From NCBI GenBank assembly GCA_041545745.1, contig CP168152.1, positions 2,478,001 through 2,542,000 on the forward strand: 64,000 nt of DNA, given 5' to 3'. This stretch comes from Stenotrophomonas indicatrix (lineage in GTDB: Bacteria > Pseudomonadota > Gammaproteobacteria > Xanthomonadales > Xanthomonadaceae). Position numbers and translations under genes: made by a program. The notes beneath the pieces were generated by a model. That model was given only the letters and a program-made list of their open reading frames with translations. It searched no databases and was not told the origin of the DNA. Shown in pieces: positions 40,956 to 49,167 of this stretch. The first letter of the stretch is position 1. Each line of letters begins with the position of its first letter.

Positions 40956-41524
40956 TGCGCATGCCCGCCCTCCCCTTCAACCCGACACTACAGATGCACA
41001 TTCCAGGAACGGTCCGCACTACCCTCGCCCTTTGCCTGTTGGCCAGCCTTCCAGCCTACGCAGAGCAAAGCACGCCTGCCGATGTGCAAGCGATCGAACA
41101 GGTGATCGAGTCCTTCCGCACCTCGCTGATCAACAAAGACAAACCGACCTACATGGCGTTGTTCTTCTCTGACAAGCCGGAAGACATCGGCTGGCAGTTC
41201 GTGTCCGAGGATCGGCGATTGGCGGACATCCGCAGGACCAAGCCCGATGCGATCAAGGCACGAAAGATCCCATCGAACAACTTCATTTCGCTCATCGATG
41301 AGGCCGTGGCCACTGCAGAGCGACGAGAGGAGAAGTTCTTCAATACGAAGATCGACACGGACGGCGATGTGGCATCGGTGTCGTTCGACTACAGCTTCCA
41401 CGCCAATGGCGCGAAAGAAAACTGGGGCAGGGAAATGTGGCAGCTGGTCCGCACCGAGCAAGGCTGGAAGATCTTTTCAGTGATCTATTCGATACGCGAC
41501 AAACGCAGTTCAGCAGAGAGCTGA
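40955..41524 (+). CDS. Exported NTF2/SnoaL-like protein
   Basis: A 189-residue protein from ATG 40955 (TGATG overlap with the lipoprotein stop), or 176 from ATG 40994, which starts right at a signal peptide (MHIPGTVRTTLALCLLASLP, cleavage AYA-EQ). The mature part has the cone-shaped NTF2/SnoaL pattern: VQAIEQVIESFRTSLINKDK, YMALFFSDKPEDIGWQFVS, VASVSFDYSFHANGAKENWG, MWQLVRTEQGWKIFSVIYSI. A ligand-binding or processing role in the periplasm is likely; the ligand is unknown. Confidence 0.75.
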   Translation: MRMPALPFNPTLQMHIPGTVRTTLALCLLASLPAYAEQSTPADVQAIEQVIESFRTSLINKDKPTYMALFFSDKPEDIGWQFVSEDRRLADIRRTKPDAIKARKIPSNNFISLIDEAVATAERREEKFFNTKIDTDGDVASVSFDYSFHANGAKENWGREMWQLVRTEQGWKIFSVIYSIRDKRSSAES

Positions 41525-41547
41525 CGCTGTTTTTCAGCCAGTCCACG

Positions 41548-42363
41548 TCAATCGCCACGAGCAGCAGAATCCTGATTCCGCAACCGCGCCGCAAAATACC
41601 GCGTAGGCGATTGCCCCAGCGCCTTCTTGAACATCGTGATGAACGCCGTCACCGACTCGTAGCCCAAGCTTTCAGAAACCCGCTGCACCGCTGCGCCGCC
41701 GGCAAGCTCGCGAATCGCAACCAGTAGATGCAGCTGCTGTCGCCAGCGTCCGAACGATAGACCGGTTTCCCGATCAATCAGGCGCGTCAATGTGCGCTCG
41801 CCCAGCGCCAGGCGTTTGGCCCATTCACTGATGGTGCTGCGGTCCGCCGGATTGGCCGACAGCGCCGCAGCCAGCGCACGGATCTTGGGGTGATCGCTCA
41901 CCGGCAGGTACAACCGCTCGGCCGGCATCTGCACCAGTTCATCCAGCAGCACACGCGCCAGCCGATCGGTGTGCCCACCGCATGGGTAGTCCTGCGGCAC
42001 ATCGGCCAGGTGCAGGATCATCTCGCGCACCATCGGTGAGATCGACAGCGTCACACAGTGCAGCGGCAAGTCGACAACGCCCGGCTCGACGAACAGATAG
42101 CACAGGCGCGCGTTGGCGGTCGCACGGTTGCTATGCGGCAGGCTGCCGGGAATCCATACGCCGCACTGCGGCGGCACGATCCACAGGGCATTGGCCACCT
42201 CGCAGGTCACCGCGCCATGAAGTGCCAGGATCAGCTGTCCCTTGCGATGGTCATGCACCGGAATCTCGGCATCGTGGTCGGCCACCTGCAGGCGGCTGGC
42301 CACTGCAGGCCGATCCGTCGCGTCCGGGTCCAGATCAAAGCCAGGCAGCGAAATGCGAGTCAT
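41548..42363 (-). CDS. AraC-family transcriptional regulator
   Basis: A 271-residue protein with an N-terminal cupin-like sensor (HDHRKGQLILALHGAVTCEV, PPQCGVWIPGSLPHSNRATA) and a C-terminal AraC double helix-turn-helix (SEWAKRLALGERTLTRLIDR, ETGLSFGRWRQQLHLLVAIR, VSESLGYESVTAFITMFKKA LGQSPTRYF). It is divergent from the FUSC efflux operon, with 77 bases between them, and is its likely regulator. Repeated ATTCRGCGATAG motifs lie in that gap. Confidence 0.94.
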   Translation of the reverse strand: MTRISLPGFDLDPDATDRPAVASRLQVADHDAEIPVHDHRKGQLILALHGAVTCEVANALWIVPPQCGVWIPGSLPHSNRATANARLCYLFVEPGVVDLPLHCVTLSISPMVREMILHLADVPQDYPCGGHTDRLARVLLDELVQMPAERLYLPVSDHPKIRALAAALSANPADRSTISEWAKRLALGERTLTRLIDRETGLSFGRWRQQLHLLVAIRELAGGAAVQRVSESLGYESVTAFITMFKKALGQSPTRYFAARLRNQDSAARGD

Positions 42364-42376
42364 TCTCAATGACCAG

Positions 42377-42429
42377 ATTCAGCGATAGACTGACATTCTA
42401 GCGAAATTCGGCGATAGGCCTCGCTGAAT
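42377..42429. promoter_or_regulatory. Candidate AraC operator repeats
   Basis: Direct repeats ATTCAGCGATAG (42377-42388) and ATTCGGCGATAG (42406-42417), 29 bases apart, plus an inverted half copy CGCTGAAT (42422-42429), sit in the 77-base gap between the AraC gene and the efflux operon. AraC-type regulators bind such direct repeats. Confidence 0.55.
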
Positions 42430-42440
42430 ACGATGGCGGC

Positions 42441-44375
42441 ATGCAGATTCCCGCCCCTACCCGCCCCTGGCATTCGCGCCCCATCGCGCTGTTGAAATCG
42501 CCGGCATTGAAGGTCGACCGCGAAGCAGTGCTGTTCTCGCTCAAGTGCCTGCTCGCCGCGATCCTCGGGCTGTATGTCTCGCTGCGCATCGGCCTGACCC
42601 GCCCGTTCTGGGTGATCGGCACGGTCTACCTGGTGTCGCAGCCGTTGTCCGGCGCGACGCTCAGCCGGGGCCTGTTCCGCCTGCTGGGCACCGTCGGCGG
42701 TGCGGTTGCTACGGTGCTGCTGGTGCCGCAGTTCGCCAACGCGCCCTTGGTGCTGAGCGTTGTGCTGGCGGCCTGGATGGGCCTGTGCCTGTACCTGGCC
42801 ATGCTCGACCGCACACCGCGTGCGTATGCCTTCCTGCTGGCCGGGTACACCACCAGCCTGATCGGTTTCCCGGCGGTGATGGTGCCCGGTGAAGTCTTCA
42901 CCATCGCCATCACCCGCGTGCAGGAGATCTCCATCGGCATTCTTGCGGCAACGCTGGTCCACGGGCTGGTGCTGCCACGCCGGGTCTCGCCGCGTGTGCA
43001 TGCGCGCGTGGCATCGATCCTCGGCGATGCGGAACGCTGGACGCAGGACATGCGCGCAGGCGCCAAGGCCCTGGTGCTGGCGGAGGATCGCTCCAGGGTG
43101 GCCGCAGACCTGCTCGAACTGCACACGCTGTCCATCCACCTGCCGTTCGACAGCGCGCACGGCGTTGCCCAGGTGCAGATCCTGCGCGCACTGCATGACC
43201 GGATGCTCGATGTGCTGATGCTGTCCAGCGCGGTAGATGAATCGATGGCCCAGCTGCGCGCGCAGCCTGCTGGCACGGCAGCATGGTCGGTCCTGCTGCG
43301 TGCAGCACTTTGCACACGTCAGGCCGAACTTGATGCTGCGCATCGTGACTGCCGGCTGCTGGAAGAGCAGCTGCACGCCGCCCGCCCGGACTGGCGCCGG
43401 CGTGTGCCCATGCACCTTGCCAGCAAGGCGAACGGCCACGTGCTGCACCGTGATCACCGGATCGCCCTGCGCAGTGCTTTGGGTGCCTTCGTCGGCATCG
43501 TATTGAGCTGCGCGCTGTGGATCGCTACCGCGTGGTCCGATGGCGCAACCGCCGTCTCCATCATCGGCACGGCCTGCGTATTGTTCGGGACCGCCGAGGC
43601 ACCTGCCGGGCATGTCATGCGCTACCTGATCGGGTCGGCCATCGGCGTGGTCATCGGGCTGTTCTACGCGCTGGTGATCTTTCCGGGCCTGTCCGATTTC
43701 GTTGGCCTGGCCATGGCGCTGGCGCCCGCGCTGCTGCTGTGTGGCTCGTTCCTCGCCCGCCCGCCTTTCATCATGGCGGCGTTGGGCGTAGTGCTCACCT
43801 TCCCGCTCATTGCAGGATTGGGCGCGACCAATGCCAGCAACATCGTGGGTGCGCTCAACAGCGGCGTCGCGCTGTTCGTCGGCACGGCGGCGGCGCTGTG
43901 CAGCATGTCGCTGTTGCAGACCTTGGACAGCAATCGCAGCCGCGCGCGCTTGCAGGACGTGATCAAGCGGGACATCGCGCGTCGGGCGGCCGGGCAGGTG
44001 CGAAATGCCAGCGACTGGACCAGCCGCATGGTGGATCGGCTTGCGCTGCTTGCTCCTCGCCTGCGCGGCCATCCGGATGCGGCCCGCACATTGCGGACGA
44101 TGTTTGCAGACATGCGCGCGACCAGTGCCGTGGCCGAACTGCGCGTGATCGGCAGGAAGCTCAAGGACCGGAGCAGCCGCGAGTGTCAGGCGCTGCTGAT
44201 GCACAGGGCCACCGCCCACTTCCGCACTCCCACTCCGCGCCTGGTGAATGCGCCGCTGCTGGAATCGCTCGAGAACACACGCTACGCCATCCTCGCTGGC
44301 AACCCACCCGAAACCGAGCGCGTTCTCGCGCTGCTCTCCGGCCTGCGCCGCGACCTGCTCGTTCATGAGGACTGA
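42441..44375 (+). CDS. FUSC-family (AaeB-like) aromatic/fusaric acid efflux transporter
   Basis: A 644-residue inner-membrane protein with the FUSC layout: about six helices at the N-terminus (LKCLLAAILGLYVSLRIGLT, RPFWVIGTVYLVSQPLSGAT), a large soluble domain, a second block of six helices (LGAFVGIVLSCALWIATAWS, VIGLFYALVIFPGLSDFVGL) and a soluble C-terminus. Such proteins export aromatic acids with an HlyD-type partner. The operon continues with DUF1656, HlyD and a NodT outer-membrane factor, so the full set spans the envelope. The substrate is unknown. Confidence 0.93.
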   Translation: MQIPAPTRPWHSRPIALLKSPALKVDREAVLFSLKCLLAAILGLYVSLRIGLTRPFWVIGTVYLVSQPLSGATLSRGLFRLLGTVGGAVATVLLVPQFANAPLVLSVVLAAWMGLCLYLAMLDRTPRAYAFLLAGYTTSLIGFPAVMVPGEVFTIAITRVQEISIGILAATLVHGLVLPRRVSPRVHARVASILGDAERWTQDMRAGAKALVLAEDRSRVAADLLELHTLSIHLPFDSAHGVAQVQILRALHDRMLDVLMLSSAVDESMAQLRAQPAGTAAWSVLLRAALCTRQAELDAAHRDCRLLEEQLHAARPDWRRRVPMHLASKANGHVLHRDHRIALRSALGAFVGIVLSCALWIATAWSDGATAVSIIGTACVLFGTAEAPAGHVMRYLIGSAIGVVIGLFYALVIFPGLSDFVGLAMALAPALLLCGSFLARPPFIMAALGVVLTFPLIAGLGATNASNIVGALNSGVALFVGTAAALCSMSLLQTLDSNRSRARLQDVIKRDIARRAAGQVRNASDWTSRMVDRLALLAPRLRGHPDAARTLRTMFADMRATSAVAELRVIGRKLKDRSSRECQALLMHRATAHFRTPTPRLVNAPLLESLENTRYAILAGNPPETERVLALLSGLRRDLLVHED

Positions 44376-44379
44376 TGCG

Positions 44380-44595
44380 ATGTTCTCCGATATCTCCATC
44401 GATGGCGTCTTCGTTCCCGGCCTGCTGGCGGTGGCGCTCATCGCGCTGGCCCTGTCGAAGATGGCCTCGCGGCTGCTGGCAAGCCTCGGGCTGTACCGGC
44501 TGTTCGCCTATCGCCCGCTGGTGGGCCTTTCGTTGTTCGTGATCCTGGCGGAGCTGTTGATCCAGCTCGCGCCCCTGTTAGAGAAACTGAAATGA
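44380..44595 (+). CDS. DUF1656 small membrane protein of the efflux operon
   Basis: A 71-residue protein (MFSDISIDGVFVPGLLAVAL, LGLYRLFAYRPLVGLSLFVI) with two membrane helices, typical of DUF1656 proteins (AaeX-like) that sit between FUSC and HlyD genes. It starts 4 bases after the FUSC stop, and its stop overlaps the HlyD start (ATGA). Confidence 0.93.
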   Translation: MFSDISIDGVFVPGLLAVALIALALSKMASRLLASLGLYRLFAYRPLVGLSLFVILAELLIQLAPLLEKLK

Positions 44596-45476
44596 AACAC
44601 GTGCTGAGTGTCCTTGGCCGCTGGAGCGCAACGCTCTGCCTGTTCGCCGTCGCCGTCATCGCTGCCCTCTCCCTCTGGAACCGATACGAAACGCAGCCCT
44701 GGACGCGCGATGGCCGGGTACGCGCGGATGTGATCCGGGTGGCGTCGGACATGGGCGGACTGGTGACCCAGGTACTGGTGCAGGACAACCAGCGGGTGAA
44801 GGCCGGACAGCTGCTGCTGGTGCTGGATCAGCCGCGCTACGCCGCCGCGCTGGAGAAGGCCGATGCCGCAGTGAGCAGCGCGCAGGCCACGCTCACCCTC
44901 GCCCGCCGTGAATCGAAACGGGATCTGGCGCTGGGCAACCTGGTCGCCTCGGAGACACGCGAGCGCAATGCGGCCAAGGTCGATACCGAAGTGGCTGGTC
45001 TGGCGCAGGCCCGTGCGGAGCGGCGGGTGGCACTGTTGAACGTGCAGCGCACCGAAGTGCGCGCCAGCGCCGATGGCACCGTCACCAACCTCGACCTGCA
45101 CCCGGGCGACTTCCTGCAGCCGGGCGCGCAGGCCTTGGCCCTGATCGACAGCAGCAGCCTGAGGATCGAGGGCTATTTCGAGGAAACCAAGCTCAACTGC
45201 ATCAGCGAAGGCGATGCCGCTGTTGCCCGCCTGATGGGCGATGGTCGCGATGTGCATGGGCGTGTGGAGAGCATCGCCGCGGGTATCGCCGACGACCAGC
45301 GATCGAGCACCCACAACCTGCTGCCGTCGGTCGCGTCGACCTATACCTGGGTGCGGCTGGCGCAGCGGATACCCGTCCGCATCCGCCTGGATGACGTGGC
45401 ACCGGATACCCGCCTGATTGTCGGCAGAACCGCCAGCGTAACCATCACTCCGCGTGCGCAGGGAGCCTGCAAGTGA
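44592..45476 (+). CDS. HlyD/EmrA-type membrane fusion protein
   Basis: A 294-residue protein with one N-terminal membrane helix (ATLCLFAVAVIAALSLW), a biotinyl-lipoyl-like motif pair (VASDMGGLVTQVLVQDNQRV KAGQLLLVLD and VRASADGTVTNLDLHPGDFL), a coiled hairpin and a beta barrel (IPVRIRLDDVAPDTRLIVGR). It links the FUSC transporter to the outer-membrane channel. It overlaps DUF1656 by 4 bases and the NodT gene by 4 bases. Confidence 0.94.
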   Translation: MKHVLSVLGRWSATLCLFAVAVIAALSLWNRYETQPWTRDGRVRADVIRVASDMGGLVTQVLVQDNQRVKAGQLLLVLDQPRYAAALEKADAAVSSAQATLTLARRESKRDLALGNLVASETRERNAAKVDTEVAGLAQARAERRVALLNVQRTEVRASADGTVTNLDLHPGDFLQPGAQALALIDSSSLRIEGYFEETKLNCISEGDAAVARLMGDGRDVHGRVESIAAGIADDQRSSTHNLLPSVASTYTWVRLAQRIPVRIRLDDVAPDTRLIVGRTASVTITPRAQGACK

Positions 45477-46915
45477 TCGGCAACGCATCACGTGTGGGTG
45501 TGCTCGCCTGTGCGCTGTCGCTGGCCGGCTGCGTGTCTGGCCCGGACTATCAGCTGCCAACCAACGCGGTCGCCGCCGCCCCGGCAGCTCGCCGCGCATT
45601 CGTATCGAGCCACCAGGCGGCCTACGCACAGGCCGAGCTGCCGGACCGCTGGTGGCAGCTGTATGACGATCCACGGCTCGATGCCTACGTCAGCGAAGCG
45701 CTGCAGGCCAACACCGACCTGCGCGCGGCCGACGCCAACCTGCGCCGCGCCACGGCGCTGGTGCTGCAGGTCCGGGCCGAGGGCTCGGTAGGCACCGACG
45801 CCGACACATCGGCCACGCTGGCCCGCGCCGGGGGATACAGCTCGCCTTCCTCGCCACCGCAGGTGTACGCGCTCGGCATCCACCTGTCCTACCCGCTGGA
45901 TCTGGCCGGTGGCATCCGCCGCGGTATTGAAGCCGCCAGCGCGGATGCAGAGGCCGTCGCTGCAGCGCGCGACCAGGTGCGGGTGGTTGTCGCTGCTGCC
46001 GTCACCCGCGCGTATGTCGGCATCTGTTCGACCAACCTCACCCTGGCGGCGACGCAGCGTGTGCTCGATACGCAGCGCGCCACGTTGGACGCCACCACCC
46101 GCTTGGCCAACGGCGGACGCGGAACCGAATTCGACGTGAGCCGGGCGCGCGCGGCGGTCAACCGCAGCGCGGCGGCGGTGCCGCATCTGGTTGCCGAGCG
46201 GCAGGCAGCCCTGTTCGAACTGGCAGCGCTGATGGGCCGACTACCAGCGGACTACCCGCAGGACGTCGCCAACTGCCAACAACCGCCGCGCCTGCAGCAG
46301 CTGATTCCTGTCGGCGATGGCAGCCAACTGATCCAGCGTCGCCCGGATATCCGTGCGGCGGAGCGCAGCCTGGCGGCCGCCACTGCGATGATCGGCGTGG
46401 AAACGGCGGCACTATATCCCCAGGTGAGCCTCGGCGCGTCCGCTGGCATGGCAGGTTCATTCAAGCAGCTGCTGGGCAGCGACAGCATCGGCGCGTCCAT
46501 CGGACCGCTGCTGTCGTGGCGCTGGCCGAACCGCCGCGCAACCCACGCACGGATCGACGCTGCCGGGGCCAACGCCGATGCCGCGCTGGCATCGTTCGAT
46601 GGCGCGGTGCTGGATGCGTTGCGGCAGACCGAAACCGCGCTGTCGGCGTATGTGCAGGAGATCGATCGCGAGCACAGCCTTGCCCTCGCCCGCGACGACG
46701 CGGCACGTGCGAGCGGCCAGGCCGGGCAGCTGTACCGGTTCGGCAGGATCGGCTTCCTCGATGTGCTGTCTGCCGAGGCCGCGCTGGCCGATGCAGAATC
46801 CGCGCTCGCAGCGTCGCGTGCGCAGCGGGTGGACCGTCAGGTGGATCTGTTCCTGGCGCTGGGTGGGGGGTGGGCCGGTTCCGGGCACGAGGGGCGGCCA
46901 AGCGTTGTTCCGTAA
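45473..46915 (+). CDS. NodT/OprM-family outer-membrane efflux lipoprotein
   Basis: A 480-residue outer-membrane factor. A lipobox (LSLAGC) near residue 20 and the start VSGPDYQLP are typical of NodT-type lipoproteins. Two OEP domains follow (WWQLYDDPRLDAYVSEALQA, NTDLRAADANLRRATALVLQ; then RRPDIRAAERSLAAATAMIG and RQTETALSAYVQEIDREHSL). It uses GTG at 45473 in a GTGA overlap with the HlyD stop. It completes the tripartite pump. Confidence 0.94.
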   Translation: MIGNASRVGVLACALSLAGCVSGPDYQLPTNAVAAAPAARRAFVSSHQAAYAQAELPDRWWQLYDDPRLDAYVSEALQANTDLRAADANLRRATALVLQVRAEGSVGTDADTSATLARAGGYSSPSSPPQVYALGIHLSYPLDLAGGIRRGIEAASADAEAVAAARDQVRVVVAAAVTRAYVGICSTNLTLAATQRVLDTQRATLDATTRLANGGRGTEFDVSRARAAVNRSAAAVPHLVAERQAALFELAALMGRLPADYPQDVANCQQPPRLQQLIPVGDGSQLIQRRPDIRAAERSLAAATAMIGVETAALYPQVSLGASAGMAGSFKQLLGSDSIGASIGPLLSWRWPNRRATHARIDAAGANADAALASFDGAVLDALRQTETALSAYVQEIDREHSLALARDDAARASGQAGQLYRFGRIGFLDVLSAEAALADAESALAASRAQRVDRQVDLFLALGGGWAGSGHEGRPSVVP

Positions 46916-46926
46916 CGCTGCCCATC

Positions 46927-47055
46927 ATGAAAGGATGCGAGCTTCGCGATGATTTCGACATCGACGTATCCAGCATTGAAACTACACCGGTCTCCACCCC
47001 GCCACTTGTGGCGCTGCTCGCTGAGGATATCGTTCAACATGCGGCCCACACCTGA
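46927..47055 (+). CDS. Possible 42-residue protein or remnant
   Basis: The frame from the ATG at 46927 encodes MKGCELRDDFDIDVSSIETT and ends VALLAEDIVQHAAHT. It overlaps the start of the next gene by 17 bases in another frame. The acidic, natural-looking sequence suggests either a real small protein or the fused remnant of a larger one. Evidence is limited to the open frame and its overlap. Confidence 0.35.
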   Translation: MKGCELRDDFDIDVSSIETTPVSTPPLVALLAEDIVQHAAHT

Positions 47056-47389
47056 AACCCTTTCACGCGTCAAGGAAGTCATCAATGCATGGGGTTACCC
47101 TGCCGCTCTCGCCGCCTTCGCGCTGAAGCGGCAGGGATGTGTTGATTCGAACGGAGGCTTCGGCATCGTCTATCCCGACGACCTGGATGAGTATCAGCGC
47201 GAAGTGGAAGGGCTGTTCATCCCCGACGGCCAGGTCGAGCTTTACGGCTTCTGGGGGCCGGCGCACGGCGGCTACGAGTTTCCTGTGAGCGAGAAACTGT
47301 ACCTCGCCATTCTTGCCGACCACCTGCAGTCGCTTGGGCTGGTCGACGAAGCCGACCGCCTTCGCGCGCAGGCCGAAGGCACCGCCTGA
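47039..47389 (+). CDS. Hypothetical protein
   Basis: A 116-residue soluble protein (MRPTPETLSRVKEVINAWGY, VDSNGGFGIVYPDDLDEYQR, VELYGFWGPAHGGYEFPVSE, LYLAILADHLQSLGLVDEAD). The central part is well ordered and the wording regular, but I do not recognise the family; some immunity-type proteins look similar. A longer frame starting at 46949 is possible. It ends 20 bases before a SMAG unit. Confidence 0.6.
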   Translation: MRPTPETLSRVKEVINAWGYPAALAAFALKRQGCVDSNGGFGIVYPDDLDEYQREVEGLFIPDGQVELYGFWGPAHGGYEFPVSEKLYLAILADHLQSLGLVDEADRLRAQAEGTA

Positions 47390-47408
47390 TCCTGGCGCCG
47401 ACCGCAGC

Positions 47409-47433
47409 AGCCGGGCGTGGCCCGGCGCTACGG
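47409..47433 (-). repeat. SMAG/REP unit between convergent genes
   Basis: Minus strand GTAGCGCCGGGCCACGCCCGGC, a GTAG-headed palindrome of a third core type, fills the 52-base gap between two convergent genes and may serve as a shared transcript end. Confidence 0.75.
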
Positions 47434-47441
47434 CACAGCCA

Positions 47442-48359
47442 TCAATTGGCCAGAGCGAAATCCAACCCCGCACACACCGCTGCCACCTGGGCGTCATTGC
47501 ATTCCTGCGGATTGGTGCGCGAGCTGTCCGGGTACACCTCGGTGGTGGTGGCATACAGCGCATCGGTGAAGCCGGCACATGCACCAATGGAACGCGACTC
47601 GCCCCACACCACGCCCAGCGACTGCAGCGGCATGCCCACCAGATTGCCCTCGGCGTCGGCAGGGGCAATGTGGGTAATCGGGGCCACGGCGGCGATCAAC
47701 GCCTTCTGGAATTCGTGCTGCGGGTCTTCGCTGTTGCCGATCACATAGAAGCCATCGGGGATGGTGTCGCGCTCGAACGGCTTGCCGTCGCGGGCGCAAC
47801 GGGCCGGGTCGAACTCGTGCAGGTCGCTGTCGGTGGTCTCGTGCAGGTCCAGGTGGACGCGGATGTTGGCCTTGCGTTCGGCCACCCAGCGCATCAGCGA
47901 GGCGGCTTCCTCGATCAGGCCGCCGTCACGGAAACTACGGTTGGGGTCGATGGCATTGGGATTCCAGCGCTGGATGCGCTCGTAGCCCCACGGGCTCACG
48001 CACGGGGCCACGATCAGGTTGAAGCGGCCCAGGTAACGCTCGGCATGCTGTTCCAGGAACTGCAGGGCGCCATGCACGCCGCTGGTTTCGTAGCCATGCA
48101 CGCCGCCGGTGACCAGCGCGGTGGGCAGGGCCGGGTTCCAGTCGTGGTTCACCACCGCAAACAGCGGGTAGTGGTCCGGGGCGTAGTCAAGCTGGCCGTA
48201 CTGCACCACGTCGAAGCGCTCGTCCAGCCGCTCCAGCGCGGTCACCACGTCTTCGTGGTAGCTGCGCTGCCGCTGCTGGCGGGCCCGCCACTGCGCGCGT
48301 TCGGCGTCGCCCCAGGGCTGTCCGGGGGTGCCGATCGGGTAGAACTGCGCAACGGTCAT
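47442..48359 (-). CDS. M14-family zinc carboxypeptidase / deacylase-like protein
   Basis: A 305-residue protein without signal peptide. The zinc-site pattern of the M14 succinylglutamate desuccinylase/aspartoacylase side is visible: ALVTGGVHGYETSGVHGALQ (H-x2-E) and later VHLDLHETTDSDLHEF, with NPNAIDPNRSF between them and TEVYPDSS near the end. It should cleave an amide or peptide bond at a free C-terminal end or an acyl-amino acid; the substrate is unknown. The ATG at 48359 has GGAG 7 bases upstream. It is divergent from the DUF3348 operon. Confidence 0.85.
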   Translation of the reverse strand: MTVAQFYPIGTPGQPWGDAERAQWRARQQRQRSYHEDVVTALERLDERFDVVQYGQLDYAPDHYPLFAVVNHDWNPALPTALVTGGVHGYETSGVHGALQFLEQHAERYLGRFNLIVAPCVSPWGYERIQRWNPNAIDPNRSFRDGGLIEEAASLMRWVAERKANIRVHLDLHETTDSDLHEFDPARCARDGKPFERDTIPDGFYVIGNSEDPQHEFQKALIAAVAPITHIAPADAEGNLVGMPLQSLGVVWGESRSIGACAGFTDALYATTTEVYPDSSRTNPQECNDAQVAAVCAGLDFALAN

Positions 48360-48503
48360 CTCAAGCTCCAGAAGTCGGGGTGCGGTGGTACAGCCGACCA
48401 TTTTAAGCCCTGTGGCCCGATCGTTGCTGCCCCTCCGCCCCGCCTTCATACGGCCGCCCTCATCTGGTTGTAAAATCAATGGTTTTTGGCCCCCACCCCC
48501 TTG

Positions 48504-49157
48504 ATGGCGAACGCAGCGCAGCCGGTCCTGGGTGGACCGGACTTCCTCCGTCTGCTCGCCCGTCTCAGCGACGGCGCGATGCCGGCCTCCAGTCCCGCCC
48601 TGACCGATCGCCTCGGCCAGTGGGTGGACTGGAGCCGTGCCGTGGCCCTTGCAGGGGCGCTGGATGGCCGTTTGGCTGAACCGGCCGAGGCCGCCGAAGC
48701 GCTGGATGATCTGCTGGCCGACTGCGCACAGGCCGAAGCGAGCCTGTTGGCCTCGCTGAGCGAGGACGCCGAGGCCGAGCGCCTGCTGGACCTGGCCGAG
48801 GCCGCTGCGGCACCCAACTTCGCTTCGCTGCGGCAGCGCTACCGCGTGCTGCAGCAGGCCATCCAGACCGCCACCGGTCGCTTGCGCGGCCGCCTGCGCG
48901 ACCAGCTGGTGCTGGCATCACCGGAGCTGGCGCGGCTGGCCGAGGTCGATGCGGTGATGGAACAGACCTTGAGCCCGCGCGAGCACAGCCTGCTTGCCAC
49001 CGCCCCGGCGGTGCTGGGTGCCCGATTCGAACGCGTGCACGGCCAGCCCGGCTGGCGCGCGTCCTTCCGCCACGACATGCGCACGCTGCTGCTCGCCGAG
49101 CTGCAACTGCGCTTCCACCCGATCCAGGGGCTGCTTGCCGCCCTGCGCTCACACTGA
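48504..49157 (+). CDS. DUF3348 protein, first gene of a MotAB-like operon
   Basis: A 217-residue, helical, soluble protein (FLRLLARLSDGAMPASSPAL, LGQWVDWSRAVALAGALDGR, FASLRQRYRVLQQAIQTATG, LLLAELQLRFHPIQGLLAAL) of a family known only by number. It has no membrane segment, so it is likely a cytoplasmic partner of the membrane complex encoded by the next two genes, 10 bases downstream. The ATG at 48504 is chosen over an upstream TTG; the ribosome site is weak. Confidence 0.85.
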   Translation: MANAAQPVLGGPDFLRLLARLSDGAMPASSPALTDRLGQWVDWSRAVALAGALDGRLAEPAEAAEALDDLLADCAQAEASLLASLSEDAEAERLLDLAEAAAAPNFASLRQRYRVLQQAIQTATGRLRGRLRDQLVLASPELARLAEVDAVMEQTLSPREHSLLATAPAVLGARFERVHGQPGWRASFRHDMRTLLLAELQLRFHPIQGLLAALRSH

Positions 49158-49167
49158 CCGGAACACC

